Shown piece after piece: positions 18,403 through 27,468 of a stretch of 64,000 bases of DNA. Every line of letters begins with the position of its first letter. The first letter of the stretch is position 1. Where the stretch lies: assembly GCA_946620035.1 (NCBI GenBank), contig CAMOMX010000001.1, positions 1 through 64,000 on the forward strand, read 5' to 3'. Source of the stretch: CAG-791 sp003447895. Its GTDB lineage: Bacteria > Bacillota > Clostridia > Lachnospirales > Lachnospiraceae. The notes under the pieces were generated by a model. That model searched no databases. It saw only the letters and a list, made by a program, of their open reading frames with translations, and had not been told where the DNA came from. The translations under genes and the position numbers were made by a program.

Positions 18403-20763
18403 TTATGCAAGGACATTTGTTTTTCTGTGGCGGACGTTTTGCGGGATCCATAAAGCGCCAAGACCAATAGCCGTGATCACGGATACCGCGATAAAGAAGC
18501 CGAGCTTTTCGGGATAGTACTTCACCACGATCTCGTGCTCCCCTTCCGGGACCGGGATCGCGATGAGGCCTCCGTCCACCTTCTCGACCGGGACGCGCTC
18601 ACCGTCGACGAAAGCGGTAAATCCGGGGTCGTAGGGGACAGAGAAGAAGACCAGGTTTTCACCCGGCAGGTCCGCCTTCGCCGTAAAGCCTTCCTGATCA
18701 AAGGAAAATTCCGTGCAGGCCGAGTCCTTCCTCTCGCTGCAGTATCTGGCAAAGTCCGAGCTGCTCATAGTCTGAGACCCGGCTGTCTTGTCCTCCTGCA
18801 TATAGTGCCCGTATTTGCCGCACTGCTCCTCCGTCAGGATGATGTCCTTGACCAGAAGCCGGTCCGTCATCTCTCCCTTCCGCATCTTTTTGTAGACTTC
18901 ATCCCGGATGAAGTAGTCATAGGTAAATCCCATCGGAATGTAATTGCTGTTCTCCAGGATCCTGTATCCGTTATTGGGTATATTTTCGTCGTATCCCAGA
19001 AGTCCGCCCTTTTCTTCCACCGTCTCGGAGGGTTTGACCAGTGTATTTTCTATATAATAGCGGACCGAGAGAACAGCCCTCGCGCCGATCCTGTCAAGAG
19101 GGAGCGTGGACTCCACCGTGCGGATCATTCCGATCTTCCGGTAGAAGCTGAAGATGGACGGGCTGACCGTGCTCTCGAAGCAGTGGATGGTGGGATAGCC
19201 CCAGACCATCTCGTAGTTTGTCGATGTTCCGTCCGTTTCCACGCGGTAAAAATCCGTCGAATCCGTGAGGAAAGGCCTTGTTTCCAGCATCTGGGTCCTC
19301 CACTTGACGCCTCCCGTCCTGGCGATCAGGGAGTTACCGTTGTAGAGAACGGCCATGTTTGTCAAAAGACAGCAAAATACGGTGGCCGCCAGCATGATCC
19401 GCGCTCTGTACTTTGCAAGGTTCGGGATTCCCGGAAGGATCATAAGAAGGAAGATCATAAGGATCAGCTGGATCGCCGTCGCCACGATCTCGATGATCAG
19501 AAGATCCATGTTGTCGCAAATGCTGAACCATTTGAGGGATCCGTCCTTCAAAGTCGGGATCGCGGCGCACATCATGATCAGGATGGTGATCACAGCGGTG
19601 ATCTTCGCGCCTTTTTTGAGCTCTCTGTTTTTATCCGTCTCCAGTGCGCGGGCCGTCATGGCCGCCATGATGAGGATCGGCATGTAGAGCCATCTGGCAT
19701 AGAAGTTTGAGTTGAACGCGCTGAAGACCGAGTTGAATACGGGAACAAGGAGTATGACCGCACAGACCGCGCACAGTTTCTTTTTCCAGTTTTTCTTAAA
19801 GATCTTAAAGTAAGCGATCACGCCGGCCATGGAAAAGCAGGGGAGATAGACGGCAAGCGAGCTGTTCTTTACCTGCTCTCCCGAAAAGAGGGTCGGTTTG
19901 GCGATGATATCGGGGACGACAAAGAGGGCCTTGAGCATCGCCAGCGGTGTGATCCCCTCCGAATAGGCCAAAACTCCGTAGCCGTTTATATAATTGTCCA
20001 GCCGGCTGTTTCCGCTCACCCCGGAAATCGACTGCACCAGGAAGAAGGAGGCCAGAAGAAGGCCTGCGGCGCCGTTCACGAGAAGATACAGGATCTCTTT
20101 CGGAACGGTCCTCTTCTCTCTCGCCGGAAAGTAGCGGACAAAATAGTAGAGAATGATAAAGACCACCTGTCCGAAGAAAAAATAGTAATTGACGATCGAC
20201 ATCAGGGCGGTCATCAGAGTAAAGCCCATGCTCTTTCGCTTTTGTACCGCTTCATCAAAGGCGAGCAGGTAGAGCGGAAAGAAGGCGGTGGCATCGTGAA
20301 AATGCTGGAAAACGATATTGCAGGCCTGAAAGCCGGAAAATGTATAGAGAAAGCTTCCGACCGCTGCCCATAAGCCGCTCCGGACCTGTCTTCTGATCCA
20401 GGCGTAAGATGTGACCATAGCCGTTCCGTATCGAAGGGACATGACAAACGGAAGAAGGTAGGGAACCCACTTCTCCGGAAACGGGATCGTCAGCCAGAAA
20501 AAGGGGCTTCCCCACAGATAGAAGGACATGCTGCCTCCCATGCTGCTTCCCAGGTCTATGTAGGGATTCCAGAAAAAGTAACCGTTTCGTACCGCTCTGT
20601 GAGCCAGGATGTAAAACGGCACCTGCTGTACATTGTAATCCCCGTAGTAGAAGAAGATCCCGCCGTGATAAATCAAAAAGGGAAGGACCGCCGCGATATA
20701 CAGCAGCGCTCCTCCCATAAACAACAATATAAATTTTCCTGCAGCCGATTTCTTTTTTGTCAA
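18403..20763 (-). CDS. YfhO family integral membrane protein
   Basis: A 786-residue protein with about twelve membrane helices and large extracellular loops. Early features GDYNVQQVPFY and FFWNPYIDLGSSMGGSMSF match the YfhO (GT-C-like) family, linked in Firmicutes to glycosylation of lipoteichoic acid or other surface polymers. The C-terminal soluble region contains ENLVFFSVPYDPGFTAFVDG and VPEGEHEIVVKYYP, the beta-sandwich of this family, then a last membrane helix. Translation seems to start at TTG (20763), seven bases after AGAGGA. Sugar donor and acceptor are unknown. Confidence 0.87.
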   Translation of the reverse strand: MTKKKSAAGKFILLFMGGALLYIAAVLPFLIYHGGIFFYYGDYNVQQVPFYILAHRAVRNGYFFWNPYIDLGSSMGGSMSFYLWGSPFFWLTIPFPEKWVPYLLPFVMSLRYGTAMVTSYAWIRRQVRSGLWAAVGSFLYTFSGFQACNIVFQHFHDATAFFPLYLLAFDEAVQKRKSMGFTLMTALMSIVNYYFFFGQVVFIILYYFVRYFPAREKRTVPKEILYLLVNGAAGLLLASFFLVQSISGVSGNSRLDNYINGYGVLAYSEGITPLAMLKALFVVPDIIAKPTLFSGEQVKNSSLAVYLPCFSMAGVIAYFKIFKKNWKKKLCAVCAVILLVPVFNSVFSAFNSNFYARWLYMPILIMAAMTARALETDKNRELKKGAKITAVITILIMMCAAIPTLKDGSLKWFSICDNMDLLIIEIVATAIQLILMIFLLMILPGIPNLAKYRARIMLAATVFCCLLTNMAVLYNGNSLIARTGGVKWRTQMLETRPFLTDSTDFYRVETDGTSTNYEMVWGYPTIHCFESTVSPSIFSFYRKIGMIRTVESTLPLDRIGARAVLSVRYYIENTLVKPSETVEEKGGLLGYDENIPNNGYRILENSNYIPMGFTYDYFIRDEVYKKMRKGEMTDRLLVKDIILTEEQCGKYGHYMQEDKTAGSQTMSSSDFARYCSERKDSACTEFSFDQEGFTAKADLPGENLVFFSVPYDPGFTAFVDGERVPVEKVDGGLIAIPVPEGEHEIVVKYYPEKLGFFIAVSVITAIGLGALWIPQNVRHRKTNVLA

Positions 20764-20820
20764 AACAGTTTCCTCTGGATCCGTCTTAATGCCTGAATGC
20801 TGTGGCAGATCAGTGCATGA

Positions 20821-21159
20821 TCAGGCGTCTTTTCCGCCGTTTTTGCGGTTCTCTGCCTCAATAAAATCCCTCATGCTTTCCATTCTTGCAAAGACCACCG
20901 CATAGCCGTCGTCGCCGTAATTCAGAGAGCGGTTCACGCGGCTGATCGTGGCCGTAGACGCGCCTGTCTTTTCCGCGATCTTCAGATAAGTATCATGTTT
21001 CCGAAGCATCGTCGCAACTTCAAATCTCTGGGAAAGCGACAGCAGTTCATTGACCGTGCACAGATCTTCAAAAAAACTGTAGCACTCTTCTTTTGTCTCC
21101 AATGTAAGTATAGCTTCAAACAAGCTGTCAACAGCCTCTGTCCTCAACTTTTTGTTCAT
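20821..21159 (-). CDS. TrpR-like regulator, YerC/YecD family
   Basis: A 112-residue protein with the Trp-repressor fold: ELLSLSQRFEVATMLRKHDTYLKIAEKTGASTATISRVNRSL contains the helix-turn-helix (about 65-85). Firmicute YerC proteins have this form and length. The ATG at 21159 has GGAG upstream; a GTG nine bases earlier is also in frame. Target genes are unknown; YfhO lies 57 bp downstream and may share its transcript. Confidence 0.88.
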   Translation of the reverse strand: MNKKLRTEAVDSLFEAILTLETKEECYSFFEDLCTVNELLSLSQRFEVATMLRKHDTYLKIAEKTGASTATISRVNRSLNYGDDGYAVVFARMESMRDFIEAENRKNGGKDA

Positions 21160-21200
21160 TCCCCTCACTCCTTGTATAAGTAGTCATAACCCGTATCAAT

Positions 21201-21229
21201 ATTTTAGCATTGTAAAGTTTTAAAGTAAA
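21201..21229 (-). promoter_or_regulatory. Promoter of the TrpR-like gene
   Basis: TTTACT (21229-21224), a 17-bp spacer and TAAAAT (21206-21201) on the minus strand. Confidence 0.6.
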
Positions 21230-21301
21230 GCTTTTTACCATCTAATTGACACTATGTTCGCCTTTCATCGGTTTTCCGTTTATTCATTTTTACTCTTTAC
21301 T

Positions 21302-21330
21302 TTTACCTTTGACTGTGATATTTTGATAAT
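21302..21330 (+). promoter_or_regulatory. Promoter of the cold-shock gene
   Basis: TTTACC, a 17-bp spacer and GATAAT, giving a leader of about 65 nt before the start codon. A long leader is usual for cold-shock genes. Confidence 0.5.
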
Positions 21331-21404
21331 GTTGCACAAAATGTTTGAATTTTCACAATCTTGCGGCAATCAGCTTTTATACAGCAGAGTTTGGAGGTAA
21401 CATC

Positions 21405-21605
21405 ATGAACAAAGGCGTAGTAAGACGATTCAACAACCAGCGTGGCTTTGGTTTCATCAGTGATTCCGAGGGAAACGACGTTTTCGTTCACTACTCGGGA
21501 ATCAACGGTGAAGGTTTTAAGTCTCTTGAAGAAGGCCAGGAAGTCGAATTCGATATCATTCAGGGCGAAAAGGGACCGCAGGCTGTCAACGTCACGAAGC
21601 TCTAA
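21405..21605 (+). CDS. Cold-shock protein, CspA family
   Basis: A 66-residue single cold-shock domain that binds single-stranded nucleic acid and melts mRNA structure. It starts MNKGVVRRFNNQRGFGFIS. RNP1 reads RGFGFI and RNP2 VFVHY. The C-terminus GPQAVNVTKL is typical. The ATG at 21405 follows GGAGGTAACATC; the open frame extends upstream but without family similarity. It is monocistronic, with its own promoter and a strong terminator. Confidence 0.96.
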   Translation: MNKGVVRRFNNQRGFGFISDSEGNDVFVHYSGINGEGFKSLEEGQEVEFDIIQGEKGPQAVNVTKL

Positions 21606-21655
21606 GAACTCTTCTCTTCTATGTAAGTTCAAGTGACGATAGAAAGGGGATGGAA

Positions 21656-21705
21656 AAGCCCGGACAACAGGCATCGTTAAGATGTCTGCTGTCCGGGCTT
21701 TTTTG
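21656..21705 (+). terminator. Terminator after the cold-shock gene, probably bidirectional
   Basis: A stem of about 15 bp (AAGCCCGGACA and TGTCCGGGCTT outer arms) followed by TTTTTTGTTTT. It also lies just beyond the hisA stop on the other strand and could end that transcript. Confidence 0.93.
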
Positions 21706-21711
21706 TTTTCT

Positions 21712-22527
21712 CTAGTTCCGGATCTGCCCGGAGGCCTTTCTCACCAGGTCCTCCAGCTCCAGATTTCCGCCAAACAGGCTGAGCGCGCTTCCGACTGTCA
21801 CATCCATGGCGCCGCCTGAAAGATCCCTGATCAGGTCCAGATCCTCCTCGGAATGGACGCCTCCCGCATAGGTAATGGGAAATCCCGTGCTTTTCTGCCA
21901 GCGCCCGAGAAGAGCGACCAGTTCTCTCTCGATTCCCGATCTCTTCCCCTCCGCATCCGCCGCATGGATCAGGAACTCATCGCAGCGGCCCATAAGGCGC
22001 TCCAGGGTGCTCTCACAGATCACAAGATCCGTAAACTTCTGCCATCTGTCTGTCACGACGGCATATGTTCCGTCCTCTCTTCTCCGGCAGCTGAGGTCCA
22101 GGACCAGCCTCTCTTTTCCGACCGCGCGGATCATTTCGTTCAGGGCGGCGTCACTGAGCTGCCCGTCCCGAAACACATAAGAGGTGACGATGACATGGGT
22201 TGCTCCGGCCTCCAAAAACGCGCCGGCAGAGTCCGGCGTTATGCCGCCTCCCGCCTGCATTCCGCCGGGAAACGCCGCCAAAGCGCCGAAAGCCTGTTTC
22301 CTGTCAGCGGCGTATGCCTCCTCTTCCTTTACGGAGTTGAGAAGTATGATGTGTCCGCCGCGCAGCCCCGCCTCTCTGTAAAGGGAGGCATAATAACAGG
22401 CGTCTTCCCCGGCCACAAAGTTTTCGAGAGCGGACCCGCCCTTCGTGCCTTTGCCGTCCCTGAGCGTCCCTCCGATGATCTGCTTGACTTTTCCGTTGTG
22501 AATATCAATACAGGGCCTGATCTTCAT
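21712..22527 (-). CDS. hisA: ProFAR isomerase, eukaryotic (HIS6) type
   Basis: A 271-residue TIM barrel for the fourth step of histidine synthesis. The start MKIRPCIDIHNGKVKQIIGG matches the HIS6-type subfamily of yeast and some bacteria, not ordinary bacterial HisA. HVIVTSYVFRDG, LDLSCRRR and ITYAGGVHSEEDL also fit that branch. It begins six bases after the dapB stop and has a weak ribosome binding site, suggesting translational coupling in dapA-dapB-hisA. No other his gene is in the window. Confidence 0.9.
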   Translation of the reverse strand: MKIRPCIDIHNGKVKQIIGGTLRDGKGTKGGSALENFVAGEDACYYASLYREAGLRGGHIILLNSVKEEEAYAADRKQAFGALAAFPGGMQAGGGITPDSAGAFLEAGATHVIVTSYVFRDGQLSDAALNEMIRAVGKERLVLDLSCRRREDGTYAVVTDRWQKFTDLVICESTLERLMGRCDEFLIHAADAEGKRSGIERELVALLGRWQKSTGFPITYAGGVHSEEDLDLIRDLSGGAMDVTVGSALSLFGGNLELEDLVRKASGQIRN

Positions 22528-22533
22528 GGATCG

Positions 22534-23286
22534 TCATCTCAGAACGTCGCTCATCGTGTAGTAGCCCGCAGGCTTTCCGACGAGATATTTTGCCGCTTCC
22601 ACAGCGCCTTTTCCGAATACCGCCCGGCTGTAAGCTCTGTGGGAGAAGGTGATCACTTCGTCCTGTCCGGCAAAGATCACGTCGTGGTCTCCGACAATGG
22701 AGCCGCCCCTGACCGCCGAGATTCCGATCTCCTTTACGGGTCTCTTCTGTCTTCTGTTCGAGCGGTCATAGACATATTCATAGGGCTCACTGAGTGCGCC
22801 GTTGCATGCGTCCGCGAGGGCGAGTGCTGTGCCGCTGGGCGCGTCCACCTTCTGGTTGTGGTGCTTCTCCACGATCTCGATGTCAAATCCCGCCGCCGCA
22901 AGTTTGGGGGCCGCCTGCGCGAGGAGTGCCTCGATCAGGTTGATTCCAAGAGACATATTGGCGGATTTGAGAACGGCCGTCACCTCCGAGGCGCGGTCCA
23001 GAACCGCTGCCTGCTCCGGGGACAGACCGGTCGTACAGACTACCACCGGCAGTTTCTTCTTCACGCAGTAACGAAGCAGTCCTTCGACCGCCGAAGCGTT
23101 TGAAAAATCAATGACGACATCCGCTTCCGGGCACTCATCGAGTGTGCGGTAAACCGGGTAGTCCGCATAGGCATCTCCGAACGCGTCTACGCCGGCGACG
23201 ATCTCTGTCCCGGGATCTGCCGCGCAGATCTCCGTAATGATGTGGCCCATGCGGCCGCTGCATCCGTGTAAGATCACTCTGCTCAT
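22534..23286 (-). CDS. dapB: 4-Hydroxy-tetrahydrodipicolinate reductase
   Basis: DapB (250 residues) reduces the DapA product with NAD(P)H in the lysine/diaminopimelate pathway. The nucleotide-binding start is ILHGCSGRMGHII. The catalytic motif EKHHNQKVDAPSGTA, with the His-His pair and lysine, is near residue 135. It starts 12 bp after dapA, so the two are co-transcribed. Its length matches the family. Confidence 0.97.
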   Translation of the reverse strand: MSRVILHGCSGRMGHIITEICAADPGTEIVAGVDAFGDAYADYPVYRTLDECPEADVVIDFSNASAVEGLLRYCVKKKLPVVVCTTGLSPEQAAVLDRASEVTAVLKSANMSLGINLIEALLAQAAPKLAAAGFDIEIVEKHHNQKVDAPSGTALALADACNGALSEPYEYVYDRSNRRQKRPVKEIGISAVRGGSIVGDHDVIFAGQDEVITFSHRAYSRAVFGKGAVEAAKYLVGKPAGYYTMSDVLR

Positions 23287-23298
23287 AGATTCCCTCCG

Positions 23299-24189
23299 TC
23301 AGATTATTCCAAAGTTTTTCATCGCTGTTTCAAGCTTCAAAGTGTTTGCAGGGGTCAGCTCTGTGAGAGGCATGCGAAGAGGTCCCGCGTTAATGCCCAT
23401 CAGGTTGACCGCTTTCTTTACCGGAATCGGATTCACTTCACTAAACAGCGCCTCAAAGAGCTCAAGGGTCTGTCTCTGGATCTTCGCGGCACCCTTTACG
23501 TCTCCGTCAAAGAATTTCTGACAAAGGTCATGCATTGCCTTAGGGGCGACGTTAGCGACAACGGAGATCACACCGATCCCGCCCATGGACATGAGCGGAA
23601 CGACCTGGTCATCATTTCCGGAATACAGATCGATATTTCCGTCGCAGAGCGTCATGAGCTTTACGACCTGGCTGATATCTCCACTGGCTTCCTTGATCCC
23701 CACGATGTTGGGAACATCTTTGACAAGGCGTGCCACCGTCTGAGGGAGGACATTTCCGCCGGTCCTGCTGGGCACGTTGTAAAGAATGACAGGTGTTCCC
23801 GGTACCGCGTCCGCCGTCATCTTAAAGTGTCCGTATATACCTTCCTGTGTGCCTTTGTTATAGTAAGGGCTGATCAGAAGGAGTCCGTCCGCGCCATAGC
23901 CCGCGACCTCTTTGGAGAGCTCCACAGCCGTCTGGGTCCTGTTGGATCCTGTTCCGGCCACGACCGGTACACGCTTGTTCACATGATCAATACAGAACTT
24001 GCATACATCCAGATGCTCCTGCTCGGTCATTGTGGCGGCCTCTCCGGTCGAGCCGCAGACAACGATCGCATCCGTCCCGTGATCGATCTGATAATCGATC
24101 AGATCGGCAAACGCGTCGTAGTTGACCGACTGGTCCGAATCCTTAAAAGGTGTGACAATAGCTACTGCAGATCCTTTAAATACTGACAT
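23299..24189 (-). CDS. dapA: 4-Hydroxy-tetrahydrodipicolinate synthase
   Basis: DapA (296 residues) condenses pyruvate with aspartate semialdehyde. VVCGSTGEAATM is the substrate loop, YNVPSRTG carries the catalytic tyrosine, and GIKEASGD holds the Schiff-base lysine. The ATG at 24189 (MSVFKGSAVAIVTPF) follows a GGAAGGAAAG site; the frame runs further upstream without family similarity. It is followed closely by dapB. Confidence 0.97.
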   Translation of the reverse strand: MSVFKGSAVAIVTPFKDSDQSVNYDAFADLIDYQIDHGTDAIVVCGSTGEAATMTEQEHLDVCKFCIDHVNKRVPVVAGTGSNRTQTAVELSKEVAGYGADGLLLISPYYNKGTQEGIYGHFKMTADAVPGTPVILYNVPSRTGGNVLPQTVARLVKDVPNIVGIKEASGDISQVVKLMTLCDGNIDLYSGNDDQVVPLMSMGGIGVISVVANVAPKAMHDLCQKFFDGDVKGAAKIQRQTLELFEALFSEVNPIPVKKAVNLMGINAGPLRMPLTELTPANTLKLETAMKNFGII

Positions 24190-24288
24190 TTTACTTTCCT
24201 TCCGTTCATGAATACCGATTGACTGAAAACTCATATTCCTTCCCGGTCCGCCGCGCAAGTAAAGAGCCTTACGCGCCCGCGCCTAAGA

Positions 24289-24783
24289 TCAGAAGTTTCT
24301 GAACTGCACATTACAGATCTCCGAGATCCTGTCGGCAAATCTGCACACTTCCACATTCATTTCGCTGCCGGTTATGATCACATCCGTATCATTGCCCGAC
24401 TCCACAAGCTCCTTCAGATCATCCACGGAAATGATCCCTTTATTGACAACCTCCAGGACCTCATCGAGGATCAGAAGATTGCACTCTCCCGTAGTCAGGA
24501 CCTTCCTTGCGAATCCGAGGCCGTTTCGGATATTGACAGCCGCTTCTTCCTGTTCCTCAGGGGACCTGTCCATGTAGTCCGCATCAGACTTCTCGAATCT
24601 GAACAATTTGATCTCGGGTTCAAGGCGTTTTGTAAATTCACTGTCGGTCATTCCTTTTCCCTTGAGAAACTGGATAATGACAATGCGATCCCCCCGGGAC
24701 GCCCTTTTCATAGCGATTCCGAGCGCTGCGGCAGATTTACCGTAGCCGTCGCCCATAAAGATCATAACTTTTCCGGAAGCCAT
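24289..24783 (-). CDS. CobA/CobO/BtuR-family ATP-binding protein
   Basis: A 164-residue P-loop protein of the corrinoid adenosyltransferase (CobO/BtuR) family. The N-terminal loop reads MGDGYGKSAAALG where family members usually have GNGKGKTTAA. FLKGKGMTDSEF and LLILDEVLEVVNKG (Walker B-like, then the family helix) support the assignment, as does the length. No other cobalamin gene is nearby, so cob(I)alamin adenosylation is plausible but unproven; a related nucleotide-binding role is possible. It sits between argS and dapA on the same strand. Confidence 0.75.
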   Translation of the reverse strand: MASGKVMIFMGDGYGKSAAALGIAMKRASRGDRIVIIQFLKGKGMTDSEFTKRLEPEIKLFRFEKSDADYMDRSPEEQEEAAVNIRNGLGFARKVLTTGECNLLILDEVLEVVNKGIISVDDLKELVESGNDTDVIITGSEMNVEVCRFADRISEICNVQFRNF

Positions 24784-24880
24784 AACGATTCTCCATGTAT
24801 TTCTATATGGTTTATACTAATACCTCTTACTAAATTAGCATCTTTTGCAATTTCTGTAAATCACAGAAAGACACGCGGAC

Positions 24881-26653
24881 TCACATTCTCTCGGGGGCCG
24901 TAAATCCGAGCACATCTATGCAGGTGCTCAAAATATCGTGTGTCAGCTTCAAAAGCGCGATCCAGCTCTCTTTTTGGGCCCTGTCTTCCTCCGCCAGGAT
25001 GCGCGTGGAATGATAGAAGCTGTTGAAGTCGTTGGAGAGCTGATAAATATAGGCACAGACGCGGTGAGGCGCGATCTCGTAAAAGGCATTGTCCATCATC
25101 GCGTTAAATCCGGCGAGGTCTGTCATAAGATCTTTCTCCGCCTTGCTTCCCGCCGCCGCGATCGCGCACTCCTTCACCGGTTTTGCTCCTTCTTCCGCCG
25201 CGTATCTGGCCAGGATCGATTTGATCCGGACGATCGTGTAGAGGATGTAGGGGCCGGTATCTCCCTCAAAGGAAGTAAATCTCGCGATATCGAAAATATA
25301 GTCCTTGGAGGCCTGGTTCGACAGGTCGCCGTACTTGAGGGCCGCCAGCGCGACCTGCCTTGCGGTCGCTTCCGCTTCCTCCCCGCTGATCTCAGGGTTT
25401 GCCGCGATCTTTCTGCTCATCTCATCGTTGATATCGCGGATGAGGTCTGAGAGCTTCATGACGCCGCCGTCCCTGGTCTTAAAGGGTTTCCCGTCCTTGC
25501 CGTTCATGGTTCCGAAGCCGATGTGGCACAGCTCTGTGCTCTCCGGGACAAGGCCGCACTTTCTCGCGGTGCGGAATACCTGCTGGAAGTGCAGCTCCTG
25601 GCGCTTGTCGGTGATATACACGATCTTGTCGGGGTGGTAGAGTCTTTCTCTCTCGCTGATCGTGGCGAGGTCTGTCGTTGTGTAGAGCGCTGCGCCGTCG
25701 GACTTTAAGATAATGCAGGGCGGCATCTCCTTGGAATCGGACTCCCTGGACACATCGACTACAAGGGCGCCGTTGGATTCATAGGCAAATCCCTTGTCTT
25801 TCATATCCGCCACCATGCCCGGAATGGCGTCATGCACCGTGGATTCTCCCCACCACAGGTCGAAATCGACGTCGAGGTTCCGGTAATTCTTCTTCATATC
25901 CGCCACGGAGACCTCGATGATCTTCTCCCAGAGGGCGCGAAGTCCCCTGTCACCCTCCTGAAGCCTGTGGGTGTTTTCCATCGCTTCCGCGTAATAGGCG
26001 GGATCTTCCTTGGATTTTTTGCTCGCTGTGGGATAGATCTCCTCGAGCTCAGTGACCGTAAACGGCGCCTCTTCCGGATAGGTTCCCTCATAGGCCTTGT
26101 CAAAATAGACAAGACCGGGCTGTCTTTTGGACACTTCCGTGATGACAAGGCCCATCTGAAGGCCCCAGTCGCCGAGGTGGATGTCCCCGATCACATTCTC
26201 TCCGTGATATCTGGCGATCCTCTTGACCGCTTCGCCGATCACGGCGCTTCGAAGATGTCCGACGTGAAGCGGTTTGGCGACATTGGGTCCGCCGTAATCG
26301 AGGATGATCGACTGCGGCTTCTCAGGGGTCTCAAGCCCGAACTTGTCCTCCTCCCTCATGCTGTTAAGATAAGAGGACAGAAACTCCTCCCGGATCTTCA
26401 GGTTCAGAAATCCCGGCTTTACCGCCTCTACGGATGAAAAGATCTGTGAGCCTGAAAGCCGCTCCGCCACCTCGCCGGCGATCATGATCGGCGCCTTGTG
26501 GTATCTTTTGGCACCGGCCATCGCGCCGTTACACTGATATTCGCACAGGTCGGGCCGGTTGGATACCGTTACCTTTCCCAGTTCACTGTCATAACCCGCA
26601 GCTTCAAACGCGGCGGCCATCTCCTTCGTGATCAGATTCAAAAATTTTTCCAC
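24881..26653 (-). CDS. argS: Arginyl-tRNA synthetase
   Basis: ArgRS (590 residues). The N-terminal additional domain contains VTVSNRPDLCEYQCNGAMAG. The class I signature is PNVAKPLHVGHLRS (HVGH form). The C-terminal DALR anticodon-binding domain ends in LGFTAPERM. The GTG start at 26653 lies six bases after AAGGAG and gives the family N-terminus; the frame continues upstream into queH without similarity. It follows queH by 34 bp and precedes the cobO-like gene. Confidence 0.95.
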   Translation of the reverse strand: MEKFLNLITKEMAAAFEAAGYDSELGKVTVSNRPDLCEYQCNGAMAGAKRYHKAPIMIAGEVAERLSGSQIFSSVEAVKPGFLNLKIREEFLSSYLNSMREEDKFGLETPEKPQSIILDYGGPNVAKPLHVGHLRSAVIGEAVKRIARYHGENVIGDIHLGDWGLQMGLVITEVSKRQPGLVYFDKAYEGTYPEEAPFTVTELEEIYPTASKKSKEDPAYYAEAMENTHRLQEGDRGLRALWEKIIEVSVADMKKNYRNLDVDFDLWWGESTVHDAIPGMVADMKDKGFAYESNGALVVDVSRESDSKEMPPCIILKSDGAALYTTTDLATISERERLYHPDKIVYITDKRQELHFQQVFRTARKCGLVPESTELCHIGFGTMNGKDGKPFKTRDGGVMKLSDLIRDINDEMSRKIAANPEISGEEAEATARQVALAALKYGDLSNQASKDYIFDIARFTSFEGDTGPYILYTIVRIKSILARYAAEEGAKPVKECAIAAAGSKAEKDLMTDLAGFNAMMDNAFYEIAPHRVCAYIYQLSNDFNSFYHSTRILAEEDRAQKESWIALLKLTHDILSTCIDVLGFTAPERM

Positions 26654-26687
26654 GGTAATCTCCTTGTTTTGTATTAATTGAAAATGA

Positions 26688-27395
26688 TTATATGGCATCG
26701 GAGGGACTTTGCGCAAGTGCGGTCTCCCCGCGCCGCGATCCGGTGTCCCGCCTCGAAAAAGCACATCCGCAGTAGTTCTGCCTGTACAGGGAGAACTCCT
26801 TCGAAAGTTCGATCGACCGCTTGTATCCGTTCTTCTTCTTAAAATCAGAGGGAAGGAAGCGCACGCCGTATTCTTCGGACACCCTCTCTCCGATCTCGTT
26901 GAGTCTTCCCGCGTTCTTGAGCGGGCTGATCGTGAGCGTCGTGGTAAAAAAGTCAAATCCATTCTCCGCTGCGGCCTTTGCGGACTCCCGAAGCCGCATC
27001 TCGAAACAGATGCCGCACCGGTCTCCCCCTTCCGGGCAGTCCTCATAGCCCCTGACGGCGCTCAGATACCGGTCAGGGTCATAGGGCGCCTCCAGGAAAC
27101 GGATCGGCATCGCCCTGTCCGTTGAATGCATCCCCTCGAAGTCCTGATTCAGAACCTGCCTGTTATAGGTCTCGATGAGGCGCTTCACCTCAAGACGCCT
27201 GAACTCATACTCACTTTTCTGGGTGATGTTCGGGTTGTAATAAAATACAGTGATCCGGAAGTATTCCCGCAGATATTCAAGGCAGTAGCTGGAGCAGGGC
27301 GCGCAGCAGCTGTGCAGAAGGAGCGTCGGCCTTTCATCGCACTGCCGGATCCTGATGAGCTCCTTTTCGAGCATTTTGCTGTAATTTGGATTCAC
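26688..27395 (-). CDS. queH: Epoxyqueuosine reductase QueH
   Basis: A 235-residue QueH (former DUF208), the non-cobalamin enzyme for the last step of queuosine tRNA modification. Conserved cysteine groups are visible: HSCCAPCSSYC near residue 30, GGDRCGICFEMRL near 130 and NYCGCAFS near 210, ligands for the iron-sulfur and metal centres. TTTLTISPLKN is typical. The GTG at 27395 gives the family N-terminus, 11 bases after GGGAGG; another GTG at 27416 overlaps that site. Confidence 0.93.
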   Translation of the reverse strand: MNPNYSKMLEKELIRIRQCDERPTLLLHSCCAPCSSYCLEYLREYFRITVFYYNPNITQKSEYEFRRLEVKRLIETYNRQVLNQDFEGMHSTDRAMPIRFLEAPYDPDRYLSAVRGYEDCPEGGDRCGICFEMRLRESAKAAAENGFDFFTTTLTISPLKNAGRLNEIGERVSEEYGVRFLPSDFKKKNGYKRSIELSKEFSLYRQNYCGCAFSRRDTGSRRGETALAQSPSDAI

Positions 27396-27421
27396 GGATA
27401 ATAAATCCTCCCACACAGAAC

Positions 27422-27445
27422 GTGCGCAGGACGAGTCCCGCGCAC
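27422..27445. repeat. GC-rich palindrome between purL and queH
   Basis: 11-nt arms (27422-27432 and 27435-27445) match at ten positions with a 2-nt centre. No T-run follows on either strand, so it is not an ordinary terminator. Confidence 0.6.
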
Positions 27446-27468
27446 ATTATCGTTCCGATTCAGATTGT

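Noticed and set aside
26654..27046. A 131-residue N-terminal extension of argS
   Set aside because: That stretch overlaps queH on the same strand and has no synthetase similarity. The GTG at 26653 with AAGGAG is the likely start.
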